The notes: generated by a model not told the origin, from the sequence alone. A stretch of 64,000 bases of DNA from Candidatus Trichofilum aggregatum (GCA_016716885.1 JADJUV010000172.1:186001-250000); one strand, 5' to 3'; positions 8,347 through 18,144 are shown, numbered from the stretch's first letter. Numbers and translations are program-made.

Positions 8347-10035
8347 TTAACCCAAATACCCCAGGGCGCGTAAGCGGTCAACCACAACCTCATCTTCTTC
8401 AGGCGATACGGCTTCAACAGGCATCGCGGCCGCGTCCGAGGGCCACCGACCCACCGGCTTCATCTTTACCACCGGGTGTTCCGCCTGCCAGGCTGGCGTC
8501 AAAATCTCTGTGAGCACCCGGCCATCCATATCGTCCGGCACGGGCAAACCCAGCAGATGCAGGGCTGTGGGGGCCATATCCTCAATGATTAAATCAGGTA
8601 AGGGTTGCTGAATCGCCGCAATGGCTGGTCCGTGGGCCACAAATATACCTTCAATATGGTGCGCACCGGGATCGCTAAGACTCGGTCGCTCGGTGGCAAT
8701 CGTACTGTAATTACTCAGACGGTCACTGCTACCATATTCCGGGTGCATGACCAAAATCAGGTCTGGCATCTGGTCGGCATAAGGCCCTGTGTAATATGCT
8801 TCACGCCAAAACACGGAGCGCACGATGGGTTTACCCGTTTCCGGATCAACCACCTCTTGCACCGCCTTCATCAAAGCTTCCCCCAACACGGCTCTCTCTT
8901 CCCCCTGAGCATTGATACGGATGCCGCCCACCGGGTTGTAGAGGGGCACGTAATAGGCCTTGGAACGGGCGAAATCAATAGAAACCGTGGGCGCAGCTTT
9001 GGCCCGTTGCATCAACCGGCTGCTGGTAAGGCCAGGAACACGCCGGGCCAGGCGGCGCAGTTTATCCCGTGATATGCCTAAACGAAGCAGCCAACCATCG
9101 GGTGTTTGGGTGCTTTTTTGGTTGATCTGCACACAGCCCCGCTTGTACAGCCAGTTATTCCAATGCGTATTTTTGGTGTAGGCAGGCCCCATGCCATGAT
9201 CAGACATGATGATCACCGAGGTATTGGGACCTGCTTCGGCCACCAAAGCGCCTATATGTTCATCCAGGCGCTGGTAAAGGCAACGAATGGCTTCGTGTAG
9301 CGAATCGCCTTCAACTGTTCCATCCAAATCAACAGCACGGTGCCAGGGCCACAGATAATGCCCCATCCGATCGGTGGCTGTAAATACAACCATAAAGGCA
9401 TCCCACGGCTCTGACGCCATCAGCGACAAGGCGGCACGGGCGCGCTGTTCTTCCATCGTATCAAACTCAGCCACGAGTTGAAGATCGGGCTTAACGATGC
9501 GTTTCTGTTTATGACCCTGCTCGTCTCTGGCAAACGGCTTTTGGTCAATGAACCGGTCAAGATCGATCTGGTAATTGTCTAACCGTTGAGCCAATTCTGG
9601 CGGGTAGGTGAAGGGGGCCTGGGGTGGGGTGAGCAGGCAGGTAACGACAAACCCACTGATGGGGCGGGGTGGGTAGCTCATGGGCACATTGATGACCCCG
9701 ACGCGGCCGCCTAAATGTCCGATCACATCCCACAGCGTGGCTGATTGAATACTCCGCCCATCTACAATCTTCGGTAAACCTGTTTTGGGCTGGTCGGGAT
9801 CATCATCCAGGTCAAGAAAATGGAAGACACCATGTTTGGCGGGGTTCTTCCCGGTGAGAAAACTACTCCAGGCGGGTGCTGTCAGGGGGGGAAAGGTTGA
9901 GCGTAGCTCACCCCAACAGCCATTGGTTCGTAGCTTAGCCAGGTTGGGTAATGAACCATCCTTGAGCCACGGCTCAAGGACGGTCCAGGTAGCCCCATCC
10001 AGGCCAATAATCAATAAACGCCCGTTGCCTTCCAT
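8347..10035 (-). CDS. Alkaline-phosphatase-superfamily phosphodiesterase
   Basis: A 562-residue member of the type I phosphodiesterase/nucleotide pyrophosphatase branch of the alkaline phosphatase superfamily. The N-terminal metal site is LLIIGLDGATW, and the nucleophile is the Thr or Ser in PPLTAPAWSSFLTGKNP near residue 55. The second metal site is SVIIMSDHGMGP near residue 272, and GAHHIEGIFVAHGP near residue 464 supplies further His ligands. AGGAG lies 8 bases before the ATG. No signal peptide is visible, so it is probably cytoplasmic. In this locus it might act on a phosphorylated or nucleotide-activated intermediate; sulfatases share the fold but usually carry C-x-P-x-R, which is absent. 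Confidence 0.82.
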   Translation of the reverse strand: MEGNGRLLIIGLDGATWTVLEPWLKDGSLPNLAKLRTNGCWGELRSTFPPLTAPAWSSFLTGKNPAKHGVFHFLDLDDDPDQPKTGLPKIVDGRSIQSATLWDVIGHLGGRVGVINVPMSYPPRPISGFVVTCLLTPPQAPFTYPPELAQRLDNYQIDLDRFIDQKPFARDEQGHKQKRIVKPDLQLVAEFDTMEEQRARAALSLMASEPWDAFMVVFTATDRMGHYLWPWHRAVDLDGTVEGDSLHEAIRCLYQRLDEHIGALVAEAGPNTSVIIMSDHGMGPAYTKNTHWNNWLYKRGCVQINQKSTQTPDGWLLRLGISRDKLRRLARRVPGLTSSRLMQRAKAAPTVSIDFARSKAYYVPLYNPVGGIRINAQGEERAVLGEALMKAVQEVVDPETGKPIVRSVFWREAYYTGPYADQMPDLILVMHPEYGSSDRLSNYSTIATERPSLSDPGAHHIEGIFVAHGPAIAAIQQPLPDLIIEDMAPTALHLLGLPVPDDMDGRVLTEILTPAWQAEHPVVKMKPVGRWPSDAAAMPVEAVSPEEDEVVVDRLRALGYLG

Positions 10036-10049
10036 GTAATAACTCCTAC

Positions 10050-10285
10050 GAAAATAGGTTTCAAGTTTCAGGTTTCAGTTTCGGTTCGTTGAGTTCCCAC
10101 TGCACTGCTACTCGCACCTTTTTTCATCCATCTTAGCGCCCCGCTCATGGGAACTCCTGAGAAAATAAGTTTCGAGTTTCGAGTTCCAGGTTCCCCTGAG
10201 TTCCCTGAGTTCCTAGAGTTCCTAGAGTTCCCCGGATTTTCATCCATTGGGAAAATGAGTGGCGAGTGGCGAGTGAGCGAGTGGT
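10050..10285. repeat. Intergenic simple-sequence repeats (GTTTCAGGT, GAGTTCCTA, GTGGCGAGT types)
   Basis: The gap holds runs of short direct repeats: GTTTCAAGTTTCAGGTTTCAG, then GAGTTCCCTGAGTTCCTAGAG, then GAGTGGCGAGTGGCGAGTG. The same composite layout, with the same GAAAATAGGTTTCAAG leader, appears at 38255-38325 and in part at 37435-37505. I see no gene here. Confidence 0.75.
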
Positions 10286-10288
10286 GAG

Positions 10289-11029
10289 TTATACGGAGTT
10301 TCCAGGCCGTAATTTTGCACAAACTGCCTGAGAGACAACGACGAAATAGGCCAGCCAGTGAGCAATGCCCATCAGTTTGGTGCCATCTTCTAGCAGAAGG
10401 GTTTGAGACTTAACCAGTTCGTTATCCAGAAAGGTGTGGGTCAGATCGATGCCGGCGGAGAGGGCGAACCAGCCCAAGGCCATGAGGAGAAGGATATATT
10501 TGCTCTGCCGAATAACGGTCTGAAAACGGTAGAGATAGAGCAGGATAAGCAGGATATAGACAAAACCATATAGTTTCCCACTGATGCCCAGGTAAATCGG
10601 CAATATCTCATCGTGTAGCAGAAAGAAGTCATCAAAGAGAAGGAGAGTGGTCAGGAGACCAGAGGCCAGCAAAAAGAGTCGCCACTCTTTGTTAATGAAC
10701 GGGGCCAGGAAAATGGGGATGAAAAGCGCGATAGAAGCCGCGGCCGCCCAAAGAAGGATGCCGATATTGGAAATGAGACCCACGTAAAAGGGTGCACCTA
10801 ATACGGTGGTCGGGTCTTGCATCAGTTGCCTTATGGAAATATCCGAGTTGAGGGTGACAACTCTGGCCAGACCTAAAAGGAGCAAAATAGGTGCCCATAC
10901 CCATAGGAAAAGACGTATAACTTCCCGAAATTGCTGCCCCTTTAGTTGTGGGCTGATTGTTTCTCCCAGAGTGGGGGATATTTCCGCATTCGCCGATTCA
11001 CCATGCCCTACCTGTTTATATAGGTCCAC
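10289..11029 (-). CDS. Multi-pass membrane protein of unknown function
   Basis: A 246-residue hydrophobic protein with about six predicted membrane helices (for example LFLWVWAPILLLLGLARVV, ASIALFIPIFLAPF, LYGFVYILLILLYLY, LMALGWFALSAGIDL). It starts with GTG, supported by an excellent GGAGGAG Shine-Dalgarno 6-7 bases upstream. Conserved acidic and histidine residues lie in the middle (DDFFLLHDEILP). I do not recognise the family. Its place in the polysaccharide locus suggests an envelope role, but nothing in the sequence proves it. Confidence 0.7.
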   Translation of the reverse strand: MDLYKQVGHGESANAEISPTLGETISPQLKGQQFREVIRLFLWVWAPILLLLGLARVVTLNSDISIRQLMQDPTTVLGAPFYVGLISNIGILLWAAAASIALFIPIFLAPFINKEWRLFLLASGLLTTLLLFDDFFLLHDEILPIYLGISGKLYGFVYILLILLYLYRFQTVIRQSKYILLLMALGWFALSAGIDLTHTFLDNELVKSQTLLLEDGTKLMGIAHWLAYFVVVSQAVCAKLRPGNSV

Positions 11030-11084
11030 AATAATCTCCTCCTGAAATGGTAAAAAATGACCAGGGTTAAAATCTTTCTCTTAA

Positions 11085-11210
11085 GGTAACCGTTCGTCAG
11101 GCGAGGTTTGCCGTAATGACACACGGTTTGAAAGGAACGGATTAAGAGCGACCCGCAAAATCCTTTGTTTCTTAACCGCTGATGTAACCAGCGGCAACGG
11201 GCACCTTTGA
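11085..11210. mobile_element. Degraded copy of the 49.1-kb MITE
   Basis: The stretch starting GTAACCGTTCGTC shares the internal sequence TTTGAAAGGAACGGATTAAG with the intact element at 49113-49248, then continues with a related CCTTTGTTTCTTAACCGCTG segment. The left end is recognisable but the right terminal repeat is eroded, so this is an old copy. Confidence 0.55.
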
Positions 11211-11235
11211 AGCTATAAACGGGCCAGACGTCCAG

Positions 11236-12360
11236 CTACCCCGCGAAATTCTGAATTACCCTCATTTGGGGGGATTGAATCAGCCAGTGGGCATCGGTGA
11301 GCTTAAACTGCGCTTCTTGTAGCCAGCGTGTTGCTCCGGTCTGATAGTACCGGTCACAACAGGCAATGATGCGACGTAATAATAGAAACTCCCAAACGGG
11401 ATGTAAAAAGGCCATCTCTGTAGAGGCGTGCGGAGAGGCGGCCCAATAGCCATTCAGAAAGGCTTCTGCTTTGCGCAAATTAAAACCAAACCGGTTCCGG
11501 GCGAACATAGGCAAGGCTTTGGCGAGGTCGCTGAGTCGCCAGTCAAGTCGGGCAAGTTCGAAATCAATGATGACAGCGGGGGCGTTCTGGTTAAAAAGCA
11601 GGTTATAGGGGCCATAGTCGCCATGAATAATGACTCTGGATAAGGGTGAGTTTTGCAGAATGTGGCTAAGTTCAAGGAGTCTGTTTTCAAGCCAATCACC
11701 GTGCTTGAGCAGGAAGGCTCCCAGTTGTTGCCTATGTGAGGTTGGCAAGGTACTCCAGGTTTGTTGAAATTTTTGTAGCTGGTTAAAGCACCAGTCAAAA
11801 TCACGCCATCTTTGCCCGCTTAGGGATTGGAAGCCATTGAGGTTACGGCCCGCTGGCTCGAATGTCTCTAGCGCCTGGTGTAGACGGCTTAAAGCTTCGC
11901 CCGCGGCCGCAATGAAACCCAATGTCTGCTTCGGTAACAAAAAATAATGGTGATACTGAAACGTGCCCTCAAGCCAATCAAAAATCGCATAACAATGGGC
12001 GTCTGGCTGAACAAACGTTGGGCCTTCGGCCGTGGGCCACAAGCGGGGGGCCGGAAAGTTGACCTGGGCCAGGTAACTTAAAATGGAGTGCTCATGCTCA
12101 ACCGCCTCGGCATCCATCCCCGGTTTGTAACGTTTAAGTATCTTCTTACCGGCATGGGTATGAAGAATGAGACTATCGTTACGCCCCTGGTTGGATAGCG
12201 CCTGGGCCGGTTCGAGGAGTGTCAGCTCATACAGCGATAGAATCGCCCGGAGTGGTTCGGCTTTGATAGGGGCGCGGCCGCGTCCCAGGTGCAACTGCCG
12301 GTAGAAATAATCGGGTCGCAACAAGGCAAAGGGCGCGGCCGCGAAACGGTTGCTTAACAT
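11236..12360 (-). CDS. APH/choline-kinase-like phosphotransferase
   Basis: A 374-residue kinase-fold protein of the aminoglycoside phosphotransferase superfamily. The catalytic loop VIIHGDYGPYNLLF (Brenner motif H-G-D-x-x-x-x-N) lies near residue 240 and the metal-binding segment AVIIDFELARLDWRLSDLAK near residue 265. The N-lobe lysine is probably in AGKKILKRY. Members of this superfamily phosphorylate small molecules such as sugars, choline or antibiotics; here a sugar or lipid precursor is more likely than a drug. Its ATG overlaps the stop of the preceding kinase gene by 7 bp, with GGGAG upstream, so the two are translationally coupled. Confidence 0.82.
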   Translation of the reverse strand: MLSNRFAAAPFALLRPDYFYRQLHLGRGRAPIKAEPLRAILSLYELTLLEPAQALSNQGRNDSLILHTHAGKKILKRYKPGMDAEAVEHEHSILSYLAQVNFPAPRLWPTAEGPTFVQPDAHCYAIFDWLEGTFQYHHYFLLPKQTLGFIAAAGEALSRLHQALETFEPAGRNLNGFQSLSGQRWRDFDWCFNQLQKFQQTWSTLPTSHRQQLGAFLLKHGDWLENRLLELSHILQNSPLSRVIIHGDYGPYNLLFNQNAPAVIIDFELARLDWRLSDLAKALPMFARNRFGFNLRKAEAFLNGYWAASPHASTEMAFLHPVWEFLLLRRIIACCDRYYQTGATRWLQEAQFKLTDAHWLIQSPQMRVIQNFAG

Positions 12361-13145
12361 CCACTGACTCCCACAGGTGGTTTCCGGCCAATACCGTGCC
12401 TGGCTAAACTTTCGTGTAACAAGGCCATACTCTCAGCCAGGGCCTGGCTATTATCGAGCTGAATAACCGGCCTCTGTCCCGCGGCCGCGGCCAGGGCGAG
12501 CTGAATTATGTGCCTGGAGTGACGGGTGAACCGCTCAATAACAAGGGCATCCTGGTGGACTAAACGGGCGGGCAATCCCCGGTTTTGCGCCCGTACCTGA
12601 CACACCACGTCCGGGGCTTCGACCACAATCAAAAGGCCCATTACCGGCAACTGGCGATAATAAGCCCACAGCACCTCAGGCTTGAGTGCCTCTTCTTCCC
12701 AGGCAAACAGGTTAATGGCCCGGTGAACCAATCCTTCCTCAAAAATAACGACTTCGTCGGCCTTCAAACGGGAACACAAAAATTGGTAATGGCCGGCTAC
12801 CGTGGCAAAACGCTGGAGAATCAGACGCCGATGCCCCCAAGGTAACTGCCGCTTAAGCTGTGACTGGTAAACAAGCCACCACAACTGTGGATGGGCCAGA
12901 GCGAACAGGAACTGATAGACGGGCAAGGTAAGATGGCGTAACCATCGGTTAAGGAACTGTTTTTGCCAGGCGACTGGCACCAGAGCCTGGATCACCTGCC
13001 CGCACCTGGAGCGTTCCAGACAGCGCCTGGAAGCATCGGCAGGCGTTAAGGGGTTGAGTTGATGTTGTTGTAGGTGGGTCGCCAGGGCCACGGCTACCGT
13101 GGACTTCCCCGCACCCACCATGCCGGTAAACTCAATAAAGTTCAT
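12354..13145 (-). CDS. P-loop kinase (thymidylate-kinase-like)
   Basis: A 263-residue P-loop kinase with Walker A GMVGAGKST at the N-terminus (FIEFTGMVGAGKSTVAVALA). An ExGxxHRA-type segment (IFEEGLVHRAINLF) lies near residue 140. It resembles the thymidylate-kinase-like proteins found in polysaccharide clusters rather than housekeeping Tmk, because the DRY/H-type motif is missing. The start at 13145 forms an ATGA overlap with the stop of the preceding gene; a GTG four codons earlier is also possible. It is coupled on both sides, so the three genes at 11.2-14.7 kb are one translational unit. Confidence 0.78.
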   Translation of the reverse strand: MNFIEFTGMVGAGKSTVAVALATHLQQHQLNPLTPADASRRCLERSRCGQVIQALVPVAWQKQFLNRWLRHLTLPVYQFLFALAHPQLWWLVYQSQLKRQLPWGHRRLILQRFATVAGHYQFLCSRLKADEVVIFEEGLVHRAINLFAWEEEALKPEVLWAYYRQLPVMGLLIVVEAPDVVCQVRAQNRGLPARLVHQDALVIERFTRHSRHIIQLALAAAAGQRPVIQLDNSQALAESMALLHESLARHGIGRKPPVGVSGC

Positions 13146-14679
13146 AACCTTTGCCACAAGGCTGTTTTTACCTCCAACAAAACTTGTTCCATCGGTCGGT
13201 CTGTTTGAATTTCGATAATGGTTGCGCCATTTGTGGCTAACGAGGCCAACGCCTGGCTTTTGGCGTTTAGCAGATGGGGGTTGTGTTCGGGTTTGCGTTT
13301 TAGGGCCACTTCAGGCGTGACTTGCAAGACAAACAGGTAGTCAGGTCTTTGAATCTGCTGATAAAACCCCTCTTCCATTTGCGCCAATTTCCCGGTCCAT
13401 ACATTGTTATGTCCGTTTTGCAGTGAAGGGATGCGTGACCCATCCATGGCGTGGTCAAAAAGGCGGACTTTGTTGAGTGGATAGCGGTCATAGACAACGA
13501 TGACCCCGGTCGCGGCCGCACCAGAGCCAGCCAGATAGCGCTGATGCCGGTCCCGGGCCTCAGCCAGATAACGTAAGGCTTGCCCCTGTTTCTGCCATTT
13601 CTGTAGGTGCTTAGCGAGCGGGTTGGCCGCACCCAGAACACGACCGCTCGCGGCCGCGGCTCCATTCATCACTTTCGTTAGCCGCTGTAACAGCCAGGTG
13701 CCGGGCGATGGCTGCGAATGGCCCATATAATGACTTTGGACGGTCAGTCGCCACGACAACCACCGGGTAATATCGTTCACCACGGTGGACTTACCCGCGC
13801 CGTCCATGCCCACAAAGGCTACCTGTATCCCCCCACCGGGTAGGGTCATTTTGCGGCGGCTTTGCGGCCGCGCCAACCACTTCCGGCGACGCCAACTCTC
13901 ATACCGATATTGCCACATCGCCTGCCAACGGCTGTCCCGTTGATAAGCCTGTAGAGCGCGGCGCACCCTGCCCCGCAAACGGAGCAGGTTGTACCCAGCC
14001 CTCGTTCCCCCTGCCAACAATCGAGAAACGCCTGCACTTCCCTGGTCGGTATCTCTCCCTCCAACCCCCGTAACGTCGCCGCCATCTTTTCTGGCGTTGT
14101 CTGGCCCCACAGCCAGGCAATTTCCTGACGAATATGCCCTGGCAAACCCGAGACCCAAAAGGGCAAAAGCCCTTTGAGCGCATCACGGTCCCGATATTTG
14201 AGCAACGCTCGTAAGGCCAATACGGCTAGTTCCAGTTCGGGAGATGGCACCTTCACCCCATAATAAAGGCGGGTCGAGGCCAGGAATTGGGTTTCTAAGG
14301 GCAAGTGGTAATTCTTGACAAACTGCTCCCCCAGCACCAGTTTATAGTGAACGTGCAAATGGAATAAGCGGCCGCTTACCCCATCAAAACCGAGATAATG
14401 CTCCAGACCGGGATACTCTCGCCCCGGAGCCGCCTGCGCTCGTTTGATATCCCACCCGGCCAAAAGGGCCTCGAAAGCCGCCTGATGCGCCGGGTCCACC
14501 AACAAGTCCAGGTCTGTACGCCCTTGAAGCGACTCGGCCAGGCGTATATTGCTCTTCCAATGGCAGTAACGAATCTCCTCACTGTTCAGCGCCTGAAAAA
14601 AACAGGCTACCGTCGTTAAGGCAGGAGAATGTTCTTGAGGCATATCAGCCAACACCGGTATCATCGTGTAATCATCCAT
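13142..14679 (-). CDS. Nucleotidyltransferase-like/thymidylate-kinase-like fusion, frameshifted in this consensus
   Basis: Two overlapping frames read as one protein of about 512 residues if one base is restored near 14007-14011. The N-terminal part (frame from 14679) is nucleotidyltransferase-like, with EIRYCHWKSNIRLAESL and GRTDLDLLVDP near residues 30-60. The C-terminal part carries Walker A in QVAFVGMDGAGKSTVV and a later kinase segment VIVVYDRYPLNKVRLFD. The break lies in a CCCCC run (GGGGG in the gene), where one missing G moves the frame from CWQGERG to AGGTRAGYNLLR. Fusions of this kind are common in polysaccharide clusters. I think the frameshift is a homopolymer error, but a real mutation cannot be excluded. 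Confidence 0.72.
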
Positions 14680-14687
14680 CGGCAAGC

Positions 14688-15695
14688 CTATGAGGGTGTT
14701 CCTTCTTGGGGGACAAGCAACGGTTCGTCCACAATGCGTCTATCCGGCAACACGCGCCCCGTGACATCATAATAAGTTTCACGAGCGTGCCAGGCCCACA
14801 TTCGGACCATATTAAGCGGCCAATCAACCAAGGTGAAGCGGAGCCGTTCGCGTGCTGACCAATGCATAGGCTCCAATTCATAACCAAAGGCCAGCATTTG
14901 ACGCCGGGCCGCCTGCTGAATGAAGGCGATAGCCTGGGGCGATAGCATTTGGCGGTAACGTCCCACCGAATTGGTGGAAATCTGGCCGGGCTGGCGTGTG
15001 CCGTAGGAGCTATTGCCACCCTCATCGCGAAACTCTGCCGCGCCGTGCATGGCAATCATGGCGGGGGTGTATGGCTCATCTAGAAAACGACAGATGTCGC
15101 GCAAGGTGGCTTCTGGTTGGGCGACTAGCGTTTCATAACGCACCACCATATAACGACCCGCAAAACGTCGTTCGTTGCGCCAGGCCAGATGAGCCGAGGC
15201 CAGCCACGCGGCGGTTCCTGATCCCGCTTCCCCTCGTATGACCTGCCACCGTTTGAGCGCCGACGCATACCGGTCACGTGGGTCCCGGATAATGTGGATC
15301 AGGCGAGCCTCTGGAAAGGTGGCAAAGACGGCATCGGCATAGCGTTCGGTGTTAAGCGACTTGTCGCCCCAGCGGGGCTTGCCCTTTTTTTGGGCATATT
15401 GGCGGGCCAGAATGGTCAATAATCGGCCATAACTTGGCTCGCCTTGAGCAAACTCTTGCCGCAAACGCTCCGGGTCGGGTTGCCAAACATGGATGCGTTT
15501 ATAACGCATCATAGCTTGTAAACAGCGCTCAAAGTTTTTGGGCTGGCTTAAATCACCAAACTGATGATGGAAGTAAGCCCAATAATTGGTGCGCCGCATC
15601 ATGGCGATCTGGGGATGCGAGGTCAACAAGGCATACAAAAGACTGGTGCCACTCCGTTCGGCGCCAGCGACAAAAACAGGTCCCTTTTCACTCAT
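14688..15695 (-). CDS. Sulfotransferase (tandem paralogue 1)
   Basis: A 335-residue PAPS-dependent sulfotransferase of the Sulfotransfer_3 type. The 5'-phosphosulfate loop is canonical: FVAGAERSGTSLLYALL near residue 10. The family motif GKPRWGDKSLNTERYAD lies near residue 103, and the 3'-phosphate-binding segment is RLIHIIRDPRDRYASALKRW near residue 130. It is the first of three adjacent paralogues that share the RWGD and IRDPRDR blocks, so the group arose by tandem duplication. The substrate is probably a sugar hydroxyl of the locus polysaccharide. Confidence 0.88.
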   Translation of the reverse strand: MSEKGPVFVAGAERSGTSLLYALLTSHPQIAMMRRTNYWAYFHHQFGDLSQPKNFERCLQAMMRYKRIHVWQPDPERLRQEFAQGEPSYGRLLTILARQYAQKKGKPRWGDKSLNTERYADAVFATFPEARLIHIIRDPRDRYASALKRWQVIRGEAGSGTAAWLASAHLAWRNERRFAGRYMVVRYETLVAQPEATLRDICRFLDEPYTPAMIAMHGAAEFRDEGGNSSYGTRQPGQISTNSVGRYRQMLSPQAIAFIQQAARRQMLAFGYELEPMHWSARERLRFTLVDWPLNMVRMWAWHARETYYDVTGRVLPDRRIVDEPLLVPQEGTPS

Positions 15696-15778
15696 TCCTG
15701 ATGCTCCTTAGGGTTAAAGATTGCCTCTTCTCGGTATTGGAAATATAGAGGTGGATGTGGGCGTTTTTCAGCTCATCT

Positions 15779-15840
15779 CTGGAGATTAAGAGACTGAGAG
15801 ATTAAGAGACTATCAGAGGGTGTTCTAATTTTCGCCAAAG
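15779..15840. repeat. Dispersed GAGATTAAGAGACT repeat overlapping a gene end
   Basis: The repeat begins GGAGATTAAGAGACTGAG and runs into TGTTCTAATTTTCGCC, which encodes the last residues and stop of the sulfotransferase ending at 15825. An inverted copy lies at 33243-33299, upstream of the E1 alpha gene, and matches over most of its length. Confidence 0.65.
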
Positions 15841-16739
15841 TCGGGTATGGACGTGGTGCGGGCCTTGGTGGCGCGCATCTGTAGCCAGTTGCGGGGTTGA
15901 TCGAATAAGGCATATTGGCAACGCTGGTGTAGAGAAAGGGGGATAGGCGGGCAAAGATAACCGAACGCCTGCATACGGGAGCCAGCATACTGCTGGATGA
16001 AGGCGAGTTCCCGCATGTTTAGGGCCAGGTTTCGCTCGGCCTTTTCGGGCGGGTTTGGTGCGGTGTCATCGGCGCCAAAGCGGATGGCCTTTTCCATGGT
16101 CAACAGTTCGGGCGTAAATGGCTCCTCAATGAACGCACAGACCTGGCGCATGGTTTGTTCAGGCTCACTGAGTAGCATTTCGTACTGTACGAGTAGGTAG
16201 CGGCCGCGATATTGTTCGACGTTGTGCTTAGCCAGATCAATCGAACAAAGCCATTCAGCCGTGGTATGCCCTATTTTGGGGGTTGTCGTGGTGGCAGCGG
16301 TTTTGATCGAGGCGTGACGGTCACGGGGATCTCGAATCAGGTGGATGAACCGGGCTTCCGGGAAAGCCTTGAAGATCGGGGTAACGTACCGCTCAATCGA
16401 GCCGGTTTGATCACCCCAGCGGGGTTTGCCCCGTTGTTCGGCAAAATGTTGGTGGAAGAGGGCAAATAACCGGGCGTAGGTTGTTGCCCCCGCCGGGAAC
16501 TCACGGCGAATACGCTCCGGGTCGGGTTGGAGAGCCAGAATGTGTCGGCTCTGCAACATGGCGGTCAGACATTTCTCCAAACATTCCGGCTGCCGCAGGT
16601 CGCCATAACGACCATAAAAGCGGGGCCACATGTAGGTGCGGCGTGTGAGCGCCAGGTTGGGGTGGGCTGAGAGCCTCAGGCGGAGCGGCGTCTTACCGGT
16701 GTGTGACAGGCCGCCGATGAAGATGGGCCGTTGTTCCAT
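15825..16739 (-). CDS. Sulfotransferase-like protein with Walker-A-type loop (tandem paralogue 2)
   Basis: A 304-residue paralogue of its neighbours. The start at 16739 is chosen to align with the IFIGG start of the other copies. The usual RSGTS phosphosulfate loop is replaced by IFIGGLSHTGKTPLRL, a perfect G-x4-G-K-T Walker A pattern. The GKPRWGDQTGSIERYVTP motif near residue 103 and the 3'-phosphate segment RFIHLIRDPRDRHASI are kept. It may still use PAPS, since the loop binds a phosphosulfate in the same place. Its last three codons and stop lie inside a dispersed repeat. Confidence 0.8.
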   Translation of the reverse strand: MEQRPIFIGGLSHTGKTPLRLRLSAHPNLALTRRTYMWPRFYGRYGDLRQPECLEKCLTAMLQSRHILALQPDPERIRREFPAGATTYARLFALFHQHFAEQRGKPRWGDQTGSIERYVTPIFKAFPEARFIHLIRDPRDRHASIKTAATTTTPKIGHTTAEWLCSIDLAKHNVEQYRGRYLLVQYEMLLSEPEQTMRQVCAFIEEPFTPELLTMEKAIRFGADDTAPNPPEKAERNLALNMRELAFIQQYAGSRMQAFGYLCPPIPLSLHQRCQYALFDQPRNWLQMRATKARTTSIPDFGEN

Positions 16740-16752
16740 GGTGAGTGTGAAT

Positions 16753-17760
16753 TCAGGCAGTTTGGGTACGGTGGTTTTTCTTGACCACTTTTTGTTGGGC
16801 TGGCTGGCGTCCCACCTGACCGGGAAAGGCATGTTGGAGGGCCTCCCAACTGCGCCAGGCAATGAGCCGGGCCAGGTTGAGGGGGGTGTGGAAGAGAATG
16901 AAGCGGAGACGTTCCGCGGCCGCGAAGTTCATCGGTTCAGGCACATAACCAAAGGCTTCCATTTGCGGCCGCGCCGCCATCTGCATAAAAGCAACCTCTT
17001 CTGGCGGTACTACCCCCCGGTAACTGCCAATAAACCGGGTAGACAAAGGCACGGGGCCAGATTGATCATCCATCTCGCCACATAGTTTGGCTCGGTGTCC
17101 TGGCGAACCTGCCATTGTCAGCATGAGGGGGGTAAAAGGTTCATCCAGGAACGTACAAAGTTCGCGCAATGTCTCTTCCGGCTGTTCCACCAGGGTTTCA
17201 AAGCGCACCACCCGGTAACGATCAGGGTAACGTTTCTGGTTACGTTGAGCTAACTGCACCGAATAGAGCCAGCGCGCGGCCGCGCCCCCTGCCCGCCCCT
17301 TGCCATCCGGCCACATCGTCAGCGAAGCCGCATAACGGTCACGCGGATCACGAATCATATGAATCATCCGCGCCTCAGGAAACGCCGCAAAAATGGGATC
17401 CGCATACCGCTCAACAAGACCCGTCTGGTCACCCCAGCGAGATTTGCCCATTCGTTCCGCATAGTGGCGATGAAACAAGGCAAAAAGCCGGGCGTAAGTT
17501 GTTTCCCCGTGCCCAAACTCAGCCCGAATTCGCTCCCGATCCGGTTGCAGAAAAAGGGCGTGTTTATACTGAAACAACGCATCCAGACAAGCCTCTAAAT
17601 TATTTGCCTGCCCCAGGTCTCCATACTGTCCGTAAAAATACGTCCACATATTGGAACCAACCGCCGGAATAGCGATAGAAGGGTGGGAAGTCAAAAAAGC
17701 TTGTATCGTTGTCTTGCCACAACGATCAGGCCCTCCAATGAAAATTGGCCGTTCGTCCAT
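16753..17760 (-). CDS. Sulfotransferase-like protein with Walker-A-type loop (tandem paralogue 3)
   Basis: A 335-residue paralogue of the two downstream genes. The start is placed at 17760 (MDERPIFIGG). As in paralogue 2, the phosphosulfate loop is a Walker A pattern: IGGPDRCGKTTIQAFL. Downstream are SRWGDQTGLVERYADPIFAA and MIHMIRDPRDRYAASL. The C-terminus is basic and probably disordered (KVVKKNHRTQTA). The gene is 13 bp upstream of paralogue 2. The sequence 5' of its start is the second poly-G tract, so its promoter or upstream neighbour cannot be read. Confidence 0.8.
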   Translation of the reverse strand: MDERPIFIGGPDRCGKTTIQAFLTSHPSIAIPAVGSNMWTYFYGQYGDLGQANNLEACLDALFQYKHALFLQPDRERIRAEFGHGETTYARLFALFHRHYAERMGKSRWGDQTGLVERYADPIFAAFPEARMIHMIRDPRDRYAASLTMWPDGKGRAGGAAARWLYSVQLAQRNQKRYPDRYRVVRFETLVEQPEETLRELCTFLDEPFTPLMLTMAGSPGHRAKLCGEMDDQSGPVPLSTRFIGSYRGVVPPEEVAFMQMAARPQMEAFGYVPEPMNFAAAERLRFILFHTPLNLARLIAWRSWEALQHAFPGQVGRQPAQQKVVKKNHRTQTA

Positions 17761-18144
<384 letters not shown>

